A DNA stretch of 15,536 bases from an uncultured Clostridium sp. Lineage in GTDB: Bacteria; Bacillota; Clostridia; Lachnospirales; Lachnospiraceae. Every line of letters starts with the position of its first letter. The stretch's first letter is position 1. The position numbers and the translations under genes were made by a program. The notes below the pieces were generated by a model, which was given only the letters and a program-made list of their open reading frames with translations, had not been told where the DNA came from and made no database searches. The stretch spans positions 1 through 15,536 of the forward strand of contig UQFC01000064.1 in the NCBI GenBank assembly GCA_900540335.1, given 5' to 3'. Below, piece by piece: positions 7,201-13,667 of this stretch.

Positions 7201-7865
7201 AATACATGATGCATGGGAAGGACATTCAGATAAATCTCATTTTCCGGATGCTCTGTATCTGTGGTACAGAACACATTATCAATCAGGTTTCCATGGGACA
7301 GCATAACACCCTTTCCTCTTCCTGTTGTTCCGGAAGTGAAAAGAATCATTGCACACTCCTCCGGCTTCGCCAGATTCTCCACCTGTCTTCCTGCATAATT
7401 CTTCAGAATGTTGTCAGAGCAGGCCACATGTCTTCCGTGCTGAAAGGAAATGCATTCCTCCAGAGCCGGACAGCGGCTGCCTGCCTCTTCTGCCAGGGTT
7501 CTGAAGTCCCAGTCATAGAACAGCACATCCTCATCTGATCTGCTGACACAGTCACAGAAGGTATCTGCATCCATCTGAACATCCATCGGAATAATCACAC
7601 TGCCGCTGGACATAACACCCAGCATCACAGCCAGATAGTGATGGCCGCTTCCACCTAAAAGGCCTACCCGCACCGGATGTCCCAGTTCACGGCTCTTCTC
7701 CTGGGCCCATGCGGCTACTGCCATACAGTCAGCCACAAACTGACGGTATGTTACTTCATAAATTACATCATTGTCTTCATAGCGTAAAAATACGTGGTCT
7801 CCATGGCTGTCTCCTGCGCTGCACACCAGATCGTAGATGGTTTTGGTGTTCTCTCTGGTAATCAT
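4248..7865 (-). CDS. NRPS-like protein: adenylation, carrier, condensation, remnant adenylation
   Basis: This 1205-residue multidomain enzyme should activate a carboxylic acid as an acyl-AMP, load it on its own carrier and condense it with an acceptor. The adenylation domain (about 1-520) has LFTSGTTGRGKG (175-186), GYGMSE (325-330), TGD (395-397) and the C-terminal lysine region PFAKTSSKKIIRN (501-513). Its overall look is closer to acyl-CoA/fatty acyl ligases than to amino-acid-specific NRPS domains. The carrier (about 535-605) has S566 in GLDSMGS for phosphopantetheine. The condensation-like domain (about 618-1020) has AHIMGDG (H743, D747-G748), retaining the second His of HHxxxDG. The last 160 residues match only the latter part of a second adenylation domain, with key motifs degraded (YQTSR where Y-R/K-TGD is expected). 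There is no thioesterase or reductase. The ATG at 7863-7865 follows GAGGGGGAA; an upstream ATG lacks a ribosome site. It has its own promoter. Confidence 0.85.
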   Translation of the reverse strand: MITRENTKTIYDLVCSAGDSHGDHVFLRYEDNDVIYEVTYRQFVADCMAVAAWAQEKSRELGHPVRVGLLGGSGHHYLAVMLGVMSSGSVIIPMDVQMDADTFCDCVSRSDEDVLFYDWDFRTLAEEAGSRCPALEECISFQHGRHVACSDNILKNYAGRQVENLAKPEECAMILFTSGTTGRGKGVMLSHGNLIDNVFCTTDTEHPENEIYLNVLPMHHVFCINGDVLIVIRYGSTLCLNRDMTKLAAHILLFEPTVMRMVPMMAKGLYNRIAIMSRQQPGKSLFQIKEEVLGKRLHKVVSGGGYLAPELAENYRRLGISIAQGYGMSECSPKISAPDWNRPDKVASVGKIVEGCQVRIVDEEIQVKSPSVMMGYYKEPDKTAEAITEDGWLRTGDIGHLDEEGFLYLTGRKKNLIILSNGENVAPEQLENLFEDERLIEDILVFGEDDAICAEVYPNFKYAEAANISDIEGTVQEIIKKHNQNLPSYKRIMQCRIREVPFAKTSSKKIIRNQYFTKKKEEKEQEAQVRRPETEFQEKLYTCVSNVLGHSRFGIDTELYEAGLDSMGSVLLLTDLYNDLKISITLDELMSHASILKLEEVAKEKEGQGRTDYSWRPKYPLTGVQMFFAYVMRGNTTANLPFFYRLDPRVDLRLLKRSVEQVFELHPELKDVIQFDQETGAYMNFRDDWKEVDIPIHHLTDAQWEEEKKGLLRPYTYGPGEPLYHIALYQTETEKYFFMDVAHIMGDGMTMNVLFEDINALYAGKAAIPSEYTFYEYILDEKKRDEEGGREENIRYFTEQMKDLRIRRSILTKKENRGLDFGVNAALRSRFEKISRKKLTAFCHENGVSENVVFLTAYNYCISLFSNEKDTVSTSIHSGRTDSRWNRLAGPLFRTYYFRYTENKEETVEEMLKRSGRQIMATMRCYMSNLHADEMFFQYQGDILNINTIGGYPAERQRIQLDSLPFHLQVFSDDRGYYYELRYWENRFDRQQLQVFMTAVECVAEAMMDEHFARRLKRHLPDELFPKHYFVEAGIVNWEAGSRLITDVTAETKVKAYVLDENCRKKPFGGWGTLYIMDHKPADCVDQITNPYGPGVLYQTSRTARILPDGSIHMLEQGGRIIMTESLTGRHFLDLYRLEDTACQYPGVERAEAYVEYGAGNTMVLTLDVYGKNQPNAELLQKYLTERCEKPLIPAVIHCMDCETK

Positions 7866-7908
7866 AACTTCCCCCTCGTTTTTGAACATTTTTATGGTTT
7901 CTGTTCAT

Positions 7909-7937
7909 AATATAACACTTTATATTGATTGTGTAAA
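7909..7937 (-). promoter_or_regulatory. Promoter of the NRPS-like gene
   Basis: On the minus strand a TTTACA -35 (7932-7937) and a TATATT -10 (7909-7914) are separated by 17 nt, in the 121-bp gap after the U32-like gene. The start site would lie about 35-40 bp before the chosen ATG. The gene can thus be expressed separately from the cassette upstream. Confidence 0.55.
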
Positions 7938-7986
7938 TCATTGGAGTGACAATCTTTTCCTGTTTTTTCCTGCTTTATTAGTCACT

Positions 7987-8898
7987 TTAGAATAAATCCA
8001 GCATATTATCCAGGTAGATGCTTTCCCTCACATGGAGCTGATACTCCGGCTTCGTCATGTAGTAGAGCAAAAATTCCAGAATCAGAGCGCTTCCCAGCCC
8101 CCTCCCTTCAATTTTAAAATTAGAAAACCCCATAGGCAGATAAACTTCTTTTATATCTTCTGTCCGGATAAATCCCGGATTGGTCATTGCCCTGGAAAAA
8201 CGATATCCATCCTTCGCATCGGGCGCCGAGCAGCGGTGTTCCGGCATATTTTCTCCCAGGTTTCTCCTGCTTACAGCCTCATAGCAGCGTTTCCTGTCCC
8301 GGCATCCAAACCAGCAGCATTCATTGCACAGAAATTCCACCTTCTCTTTCTGATTTTCCGAAAGAGTTCTCCACTTGTCAAAAGCCTTATTCAGCCTAAA
8401 ATCCGGAACTGCATAAAGAAAATCCTCCCGGTTTACTTCCTTCAGAAACTGATCGAAATCCGTCAGAACCTTCGTTGTGGAAGAAACAAAATAAAGGCCG
8501 GGGTAATTCGCTTTTAAATAGGACAAAAGCAAATCCGAATGTACAATCACTCCGTTTTGCTGTCCCCCTTCTTTCTCAAAAAGGGCGCAGAGAGCATTGC
8601 ACAGAGGATCAGAAAGATGCTCTGTGCCAAGCAAAGAGTTACTGAAGGTCAGTCTGGCCGAAATCCCATACTCCTCCATCAGAGCAAGAACCTCCTCCGG
8701 CTTTCGGTCACCGCCTCCCACTCTTCCGCCTCCCCAGGTGCATTCCGCCGGCGCTCCATAAACAGAGCCAATTTCGCACCAGTCATAAAAATATTCCCGG
8801 TGTTCGCGAAACAGAGGCAAAAACACCGAGTACAGCTCATAAAACTCGAACAAGCCGGGAAGATGATAGTACGCTGTATCTTTTTTCACTGAATTCAT
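7987..8898 (-). CDS. U32-peptidase-like TIM-barrel protein with cysteine motif
   Basis: The 303-residue protein resembles the large, mostly uncharacterised group related to peptidase U32. The supports are the C-terminal FKIEGR (251-256), matching the 'KIEGR' signature of U32 proteins, and a cysteine-rich NECCWFGCRDRKRC (182-195) that fits an N-E-x-C-x3-C-x2-R pattern seen in such barrels and may hold a metal or Fe-S centre. No signal peptide or membrane segment is visible, so it is probably cytoplasmic. Known U32 members act on collagen-like proteins or in rRNA or ubiquinone hydroxylation, but nothing here selects among these. I chose the ATG at 8896-8898, 9 nt after AGAAGG; an upstream TTG frame (8922) would read through that site. 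It lies between the APH gene (103-bp gap) and the NRPS-like gene. Confidence 0.6.
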   Translation of the reverse strand: MNSVKKDTAYYHLPGLFEFYELYSVFLPLFREHREYFYDWCEIGSVYGAPAECTWGGGRVGGGDRKPEEVLALMEEYGISARLTFSNSLLGTEHLSDPLCNALCALFEKEGGQQNGVIVHSDLLLSYLKANYPGLYFVSSTTKVLTDFDQFLKEVNREDFLYAVPDFRLNKAFDKWRTLSENQKEKVEFLCNECCWFGCRDRKRCYEAVSRRNLGENMPEHRCSAPDAKDGYRFSRAMTNPGFIRTEDIKEVYLPMGFSNFKIEGRGLGSALILEFLLYYMTKPEYQLHVRESIYLDNMLDLF

Positions 8899-8970
8899 TC
8901 TCTCTTTCCTTCTCCTGTACAAAATTCCGTCCTAAAATCAGAAACATCTGTCCAACCATCCGACGCTATG

Positions 8971-8992
8971 CCGTTCGTGCACAGCTGAACGG
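8971..8992. other. Small hairpin in the APH/U32-like gap
   Basis: CCGTTC and GAACGG form a 6-bp stem around a 10-nt loop, directly after the APH stop. On the minus strand no U-run follows, so it is at best a weak attenuator or a processing site. The 103-bp gap shows no convincing promoter. Confidence 0.3.
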
Positions 8993-9001
8993 TTCCTGTT
9001 T

Positions 9002-9946
9002 TCATCTGTCCGCTGTGCATCTATGCTGCGGATTCTTCACGCATGCCTTATAGTTCTCAGTATACCAGCCTGGCTTGTTTGAAGCAAAACCATTATAATC
9101 TCTCCATATCCGGCGGCATCGCTCCTTCATTCTGTCTACATCCTGCCGGCCAAACTTTTCCGCCCATGCAATCGAATGCAGCGATGCATGAGCAGTATAC
9201 ACCGCATGAGCTGCCCAAAATGCCTCTGGAATATGATCCTCAAAATATGCGTCTATCTGACCGATGCAGTAGGGAATGCTAAGCTCTGTGCCAAAGCTCT
9301 CCAGCTTATAAAATTCCTCATAAGGATCCCCCGCCTCCCAGCGGTTAAAATCAATAATACCAATCGAACCATCACCGGTGCAGATGATATTTCCCGGATG
9401 GAAATCTCCATGGAGATATACCGGCTTTTCCTTCCATATCTGATCTATATTCTGTCTGATATAATCAATCACTGCCTCATCCTGTTCCATGCGAACCTGT
9501 GACTGCTCATACCTGGAAAGCTGAGCTAATTTCTTTTCCTTTTTTGTATCCTGGGGAATATCCGCCTGTTCCACTGAAAGAGAATGGATTTTCTTTAAAA
9601 TCACTCCCGCTTTCCTTCCAAGCATATATTGCTTCTCAGCGGGTAATCCGGGCAATACCTGCTCCAGATCCTCTCCCTCCACCCATGTAAGCAGCATAAA
9701 TGCATTTTCCCCTTGATTGCAGATTCCAAAATCAACAGGCTCTGACATCAAAAATCCCAGCTGAGAACACCTTTTTATCATTTCATACTCTTTTTTCTTT
9801 GCCTCATATTTTTCGATGTCAAAGCATCGAAGCAGCAGTGACCTTCCGTCTCTGGTGCGAATGAAATATTTCTCATCTGACGACCACCCCCTGGAAATCC
9901 TTTCTATGCTTTCCCAGAGCTTCTGCTGACCGATATCTTCAAACAT
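9002..9946 (-). CDS. APH-fold phosphotransferase (aminoglycoside/choline kinase family)
   Basis: The 314-residue protein has the APH kinase fold. The catalytic loop HGDFHPGN (179-186) supplies the base D181 and N186, and IDFNRWEAGDP (198-208) supplies the metal-binding D199 and the family's trailing GDP. The N-terminal lobe shows FIRTRDGRSLLLR and hinge LLTWVEGEDLEQVL (about 85-98). Members phosphorylate aminoglycosides, choline, homoserine, methylthioribose or fructosamines; the sequence does not show which, so calling it a resistance gene would be unsupported. The chosen ATG (9944-9946) follows AAGGAG and overlaps the DUF5714-ArsC stop by 8 nt (ATGTTTGA), implying translational coupling. 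A TTG 30 nt upstream lacks a better ribosome site. Confidence 0.8.
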   Translation of the reverse strand: MFEDIGQQKLWESIERISRGWSSDEKYFIRTRDGRSLLLRCFDIEKYEAKKKEYEMIKRCSQLGFLMSEPVDFGICNQGENAFMLLTWVEGEDLEQVLPGLPAEKQYMLGRKAGVILKKIHSLSVEQADIPQDTKKEKKLAQLSRYEQSQVRMEQDEAVIDYIRQNIDQIWKEKPVYLHGDFHPGNIICTGDGSIGIIDFNRWEAGDPYEEFYKLESFGTELSIPYCIGQIDAYFEDHIPEAFWAAHAVYTAHASLHSIAWAEKFGRQDVDRMKERCRRIWRDYNGFASNKPGWYTENYKACVKNPQHRCTADR

Positions 9947-10922
9947 TCCGCTCCTTTGCTGATCTGCATTCTTCAACGTCTTTCCCTAACCTCTCTTTTA
10001 ATTTCAGAATATTTTCTTCTATTTTATCAATAACTTTTTCAAACTCGTCATCGCTCTTTCCCGTCGGATCCTCAAGCCCCCAATTCTCGTCAAAAGGTCT
10101 TCCAATAAACGGACATTCCACATTGCAGCCCATAGATATGGCAATATCGGGCTCAGGAATCTGATTGATTCGTTTTGAATACTGGTTCTCTTCCATATCG
10201 ATTCCATACCGTTTTTTCATCAGACGAACTGCATCCTGATTGATTTGCTCCTTCGTTTCTGTACCGGCGGAATAGCTTTCAAATACATCAGATGCAAAAT
10301 GCTTTCCCAGAGCTTCTGCTATCTGGCTTCTGCAGGAATTATGTACGCAAATAAATGCTGCTTTTTTCTTTTCCTTTTTATGAAACGGACATCTTTCTTT
10401 GATACACTGCTCATTCCGGTCACTGAAACCACATTGAATTTCTCCCAGCTCCAGACCTGCATTGTAATTCTCATTCATATAGGCAACAGCCTTCTGAAAG
10501 CTCAAAAAAGCATCTCTTTTGCAGCATCTGGGACCTCCAACCTGACTCAGGCTGCGAAGTGCATCTGACGTAAAACCCATATGTTTTCCCCAGGAATCAT
10601 CCGCGCTCAATGGACCTGTTCCATCAATAATAGACAAGGCTGCTCCCATGGAACTTACAGCTCCGCAGATCCCCCACATACCGCAGGTTGCTCCCGGCAT
10701 CTGCAATCCCCTCCTCATCAGCTCCTTAAGTCCTGCCTCCAAATCAAGTTCTCCGCCTGCATTTGCATAGGCAGTCAGCAATGCTGCTCCGTCCAGCACA
10801 TGATGCTCCGGACCATGGATCCGGATAAAATCCTGCCGGGCAATCCTGCAGAAAATATCTGCGGGATTTTTGCTTTTTTCCTGCATACAGGCTTTTATGA
10901 TTTTTCTTGCTCTCTCTTCCAT
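9939..10922 (-). CDS. DUF5714-arsenate reductase (ArsC, LMW-PTP type) fusion
   Basis: Two domains share one 327-residue chain. The N-terminal part (about 1-180) resembles DUF5714, a cysteine-rich domain of unknown role. It has EHHVLDGAALLTAYANAGG (39-57), PGATCGMWGICGA (76-88), GGPRCCKRD (129-137) and further cysteines at 164, 173 and 178. The C-terminal part (about 187-316) is a thioredoxin-coupled ArsC/low-molecular-weight phosphatase fold. It has the P-loop C192-VHNSC-R198, the redox pair C266/C270 in SMGCNVECP, and the DP acid motif at D285-P286. Reduction of arsenate to arsenite is the likely family activity, although no ArsR, ArsB or Acr3 gene is nearby, so a protein-phosphatase or other thiol role is possible. 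The ATG follows AAAGGAAAT. The 3' end overlaps the APH start by 8 nt. Confidence 0.8.
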   Translation of the reverse strand: MEERARKIIKACMQEKSKNPADIFCRIARQDFIRIHGPEHHVLDGAALLTAYANAGGELDLEAGLKELMRRGLQMPGATCGMWGICGAVSSMGAALSIIDGTGPLSADDSWGKHMGFTSDALRSLSQVGGPRCCKRDAFLSFQKAVAYMNENYNAGLELGEIQCGFSDRNEQCIKERCPFHKKEKKKAAFICVHNSCRSQIAEALGKHFASDVFESYSAGTETKEQINQDAVRLMKKRYGIDMEENQYSKRINQIPEPDIAISMGCNVECPFIGRPFDENWGLEDPTGKSDDEFEKVIDKIEENILKLKERLGKDVEECRSAKERNV

Positions 10923-11393
10923 GATTCATTTCCTTTCCTGTCTATTATTTTCTCCATCACATAATTTGTCAGTAAAATTCCCTTTCTGCTGACCTGCTGT
11001 TCCTTTACCATTCTGTATCCCCTTTTTTCAAAAAAACGGTTTTGCTGTTATGGAGGCATGAGTTGTTATCCTGTCTGCAGAAACCGCTTTTTCCAATTGA
11101 TCGCAGACTGCAGAAGCAATTCCTTTTCTCTGATAATCACGATGAACATACAGCCGGTCAAGGTATCCATCAGGGGCGATATCTCCAAATCCGACGATTT
11201 CTCCGTTCTCCACTGCAATCATTGTAATATGTTCCAGAAACGACTGATTCCACGCCTGCAAATCAACCGTTCCTGTTGCCCAGACATCCAACTGCTCCTT
11301 TGTATAATCTCTGGCATTGACACTGTGAACGGTCTGATAAAACAAGTCAGCCAGCTCGCCGCAGTCAGAAGCATCATATTCTCTAAGTGTCAT
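10895..11393 (-). pseudogene. GNAT acetyltransferase broken by a +1 frameshift in a T7 run
   Basis: The intact frame from ATG 11391-11393 (ribosome site AAGGGGG) gives 121 residues of a GNAT domain, including LDRLYVHRDYQRKGIASAVCDQL with the acetyl-CoA-binding RKGIAS turn. It ends at TGA (11028-11030) right after ITAKPFF. Removing one T from the seven-T run (11030-11036) restores the expected family ending: FFEKRGYRMVKEQQVSRKG, then ILLTNYVMEK, running to TAA at 10895-10897. That gives about 165 residues, the normal GNAT length, and overlaps the start of the next gene by 28 nt. The downstream half shows no other decay. The cause may be recent mutation, homopolymer slippage or a sequencing error. 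The truncated product lacks the last beta strands and is probably inactive. Confidence 0.8.
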
Positions 11394-11417
11394 CTTATCC
11401 CCCTTTCCAGCCGGAAA

Positions 11418-12005
11418 TTATCTGTCCCAGCTGGTTTTCCTGTCCTCTTCTGTAATGGGACGAATCACTCTGCAGGGATTTCCAACAGCTACGGAATTAT
11501 CCGGAATATCCTTTACAACAACGCTGCCGCCGCCAATTACAACATTGCTTCCAATGGTCACTCCGGGCATAACCTGGACACCTGCGCCTATCCATACATT
11601 ATCTCCTACGGTAATCGGATATGCATACTCCAATCCCCGGTTTCTTCTTTCATAATCAATGGGATGACCTGCTGTGTGAAACCCGCAGTCCGGGGCAATA
11701 AAAACATTTTTCCCGAATGTAACCTTTGCCCCATCCAGAATTACAGTATTGTGATTGGCAAAGAAATTTTCTCCAATTTCTATATTATATCCATAATCAC
11801 ACCAAAACGGCGCCACAATACAAAAGCTTCCATCTGTTTTTCCAAGCAGCTGCTTCATAATCTCTGTCTGTTTTTCTTCATCAGACGGGCGGGTCTGATT
11901 ATACTCATAACATAAATCTTTTGCCCTTGCTCTTTCTTCCAGCAAACTTTTATCGTAATTTGCATCATAAAGCATCTGTTTTAACATTTTTTCTTTTTCT
12001 GTCAT
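11418..12005 (-). CDS. Sugar O-acetyltransferase (maltose/galactoside type), copy 1
   Basis: The 195-residue protein is a left-handed beta-helix acetyltransferase of the Maa/LacA/NodL group, which moves acetyl from acetyl-CoA to a sugar hydroxyl. The N-terminal helical Mac domain (TEKEKMLKQMLYDA... RAKDLCYEYNQTRPSD, 2-42) is followed by hexapeptide-repeat turns (about 75-180). The catalytic histidine lies in GFHTAGHP (108-115; H114 is the likely base). VGDNVWIGAGVQVMPGVTIG and IPDNSVAVGNPCRVIRPI complete the family signature. Length is usual. The ATG follows AGAAGGAAAG. It is paralogous to the gene at 13019-13603 in the same cassette. The acceptor sugar cannot be read from sequence. Confidence 0.92.
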   Translation of the reverse strand: MTEKEKMLKQMLYDANYDKSLLEERARAKDLCYEYNQTRPSDEEKQTEIMKQLLGKTDGSFCIVAPFWCDYGYNIEIGENFFANHNTVILDGAKVTFGKNVFIAPDCGFHTAGHPIDYERRNRGLEYAYPITVGDNVWIGAGVQVMPGVTIGSNVVIGGGSVVVKDIPDNSVAVGNPCRVIRPITEEDRKTSWDR

Positions 12006-12067
12006 AGCTTCTTTCCTTCTCTTTCAGTACAACAAATCATTGTTCTTTTCCCCGCAGAATTCTGCAG

Positions 12068-12481
12068 TCACACGACCATTATCAAAGTTCCGATTCCAAT
12101 CAAAACACAGCCAATCAAGGACTTCATCGTAAACTTCTCATGCAAAAATACAAAGGCCAGAATCAGAGTGATGACTACACTCAGCTTATCAACCGGTACT
12201 ACCTTGGAGGCGTCTCCCATTTGCAAAGCTTTATAATAGCACAGCCAGGAAGCGCCTGTTGCCAATCCTGACAAAATCAAAAAAATCCAACTTTTCCGGC
12301 TGATTTCTGATAATCCGCTTTGTGTATTTGTTAAAAAAACCATCCCCCATGCCATGATTACAACGACAACCGTTCTGATGGCTGTCGCAAGATTTGAGTT
12401 TACTCCATCGATCCCCACCTTTGCCAGTATCGAGGTAAACGAAGCAAATATTGCCGACAATAATGCAAATACAAACCACAT
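12068..12481 (-). CDS. Small EamA/DMT-family transporter (half-size)
   Basis: The 137 residues form four membrane helices (about 1-20, 32-52, 66-86 with a WLCYYKALQMGDASKVVPVDKLS loop, and 118-137). The YYKALQMGDASKVVPVDKLSVV segment and the end of the helix set LAFVFLHEKFT...IGIGTLIMV are hallmarks of the EamA domain. Full EamA exporters have ten helices in two repeats; this half-size form is a recognised group that would have to dimerise. The ATG follows GGAGGAAC. It sits between a GNAT (27-bp gap) and an O-acetyltransferase, so export of an acetylated metabolite is conceivable but unproven. Confidence 0.88.
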   Translation of the reverse strand: MWFVFALLSAIFASFTSILAKVGIDGVNSNLATAIRTVVVVIMAWGMVFLTNTQSGLSEISRKSWIFLILSGLATGASWLCYYKALQMGDASKVVPVDKLSVVITLILAFVFLHEKFTMKSLIGCVLIGIGTLIMVV

Positions 12482-12508
12482 ACTATGTTCCTCCGTTTTT
12501 CTATCTGC

Positions 12509-12979
12509 TCACATCGCCTTCCGGCAGTTCTCCGTCATGATATAAAATTCGCCCTGTCCAATTGGAGTAGTTTTTACCACCGGGACATCAGAAATGTTAA
12601 AACCTGCTTTTTCATAACATTTTATTGCTCTTATATTCCAGCTTCTAACTTCTATTGATATCTTTTTATCCGGATATTGTTTGTGTGAAAGAACACAGGC
12701 CATTTTAACAATCTGTTGTCCATATCCCTGATCACAATACTCAGGATTTACCCCGATACCCAAAAAAACATCTGCTTCCCTTTCTTTCAAATTCGTATAA
12801 CCTACCAGCTTTTCTCCATCATAATATGAGTAATAATTATTTTGTAAATCAGCAAATCCCTGATGATTTTTCAACTGCTCTATGTAGGGAATATTATTAT
12901 AAATGGAGTAAGGTTCACGGTATTTCCACTCACTGATAAGATACTTTTCTTCTTCTGTAATTTTATGATACTGTAGCAT
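12509..12979 (-). CDS. GNAT family N-acetyltransferase
   Basis: This 156-residue GNAT has the acetyl-CoA-binding motif A in FLGIGVNPEYCDQGYGQQIV (QGYGQQ pyrophosphate loop) and motif B in SWNIRAIKCYEKAGF, which is typical for the family and its length. The N-terminal EEKYLISEWKY... region is shared with GNATs sometimes annotated as RimI-like or YafP-like, but substrate cannot be assigned. I chose ATG 12977-12979; a TTG immediately upstream is not needed. The ribosome site (AGGG) is modest. It lies 39 bp after the O-acetyltransferase copy 2 gene and 27 bp before the EamA gene, so all three are likely cotranscribed. Confidence 0.88.
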   Translation of the reverse strand: MLQYHKITEEEKYLISEWKYREPYSIYNNIPYIEQLKNHQGFADLQNNYYSYYDGEKLVGYTNLKEREADVFLGIGVNPEYCDQGYGQQIVKMACVLSHKQYPDKKISIEVRSWNIRAIKCYEKAGFNISDVPVVKTTPIGQGEFYIMTENCRKAM

Positions 12980-13018
12980 CAAATTCGCCCTGCCTTTCCC
13001 TGCAGTGTTTTAAAATTT

Positions 13019-13603
13019 TTATTTATTCTCTCTTACTACACGGCATGGATTTCCATAAGCTATGACATGATCCGGAATATCTTTTGTGACAACACTTCCG
13101 GCGCCAATCACAACATTATTTCCGATTGTAACCCCGGGCATAATAATAACACCGCCGCCAATCCATACATTATCCCCGATGATAACCGGCGCTGTCTGTG
13201 TCTTGCAAAATTCAAAAGAACCATCTGCTTTCGGTTCTCCAAAACGGTCAATCGCATTTGTCGGATGAAATGCTGTATATATTTGTACATTCGGTGCAAT
13301 TAAAGCATTATCTCCAATACGAATAATATTATCATCCAAAAACGTGCAGTTCATATTTACTTCACAGTTATTTCCAAAATAAATATTATTCCCATAATCA
13401 ACGTAAAAAGGCGCTGTAATCCATAAATTTTTTCCTTTTCCACCGAGAAGTTCGTTTAAAATTCTTTCCTTTTCTTCCGCATCAGAAGAGTTCGTTTGGT
13501 TATAATCTCTTGCCAAATCTTTAGCTTTATGCCATTGTGTTAATAATTCCGCGTCTCCGCAATCATAAAGTTCTCCGGCAAGCATTTTTTCTCTTTCTGT
13601 CAT
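13019..13603 (-). CDS. Sugar O-acetyltransferase (maltose/galactoside type), copy 2
   Basis: This 194-residue left-handed beta-helix enzyme is paralogous to copy 1. The Mac domain MTEREKMLAGELYDCGDAEL leads to YNQTNSSDAEEKERILNELLGG, then hexapeptide turns with IYTAFHPTN (catalytic H113), IIGDNVWIGGGVIIMPGVTIG and IPDHVIAYGNPCRVVRE. The YTAFHP form matches the classic Maa/LacA active site more closely than copy 1 (HTAGHP), so the two may differ in acceptor. The chosen ATG (13601-13603) follows GGAGGAAATT; two upstream ATGs in frame (to 13633) have only a weak site. The surrounding DNA (about 12.5-14.2 kb) looks more AT-rich than the spo0A-glgA region. Confidence 0.92.
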   Translation of the reverse strand: MTEREKMLAGELYDCGDAELLTQWHKAKDLARDYNQTNSSDAEEKERILNELLGGKGKNLWITAPFYVDYGNNIYFGNNCEVNMNCTFLDDNIIRIGDNALIAPNVQIYTAFHPTNAIDRFGEPKADGSFEFCKTQTAPVIIGDNVWIGGGVIIMPGVTIGNNVVIGAGSVVTKDIPDHVIAYGNPCRVVRENK

Positions 13604-13667
13604 AATTTCCTCCGACATTTTTGAATCTGTCATTCTCTTTATTTTTGAGTTCGCTTACATCAAATTC

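Noticed and set aside
6666..7538. Long plus-strand open frame opposite the NRPS-like gene
   Set aside because: It lies wholly antisense to the strongly supported adenylation domain, has no recognisable motif, and has the His/Ser/Leu-rich composition typical of a reverse-strand shadow.
8971..8992. Terminator after the APH gene
   Set aside because: The stem is 6 bp and no U-tract follows on the minus strand.
9002..9946. Calling the APH-fold gene an aminoglycoside-resistance determinant
   Set aside because: Only general kinase motifs are seen; the family includes many housekeeping kinases and no substrate-specific feature was recognised.
11058..11915. 285-codon plus-strand open frame
   Set aside because: It is antisense to the GNAT and O-acetyltransferase copy 1 genes, both clear families, and no domain is visible in the translation.
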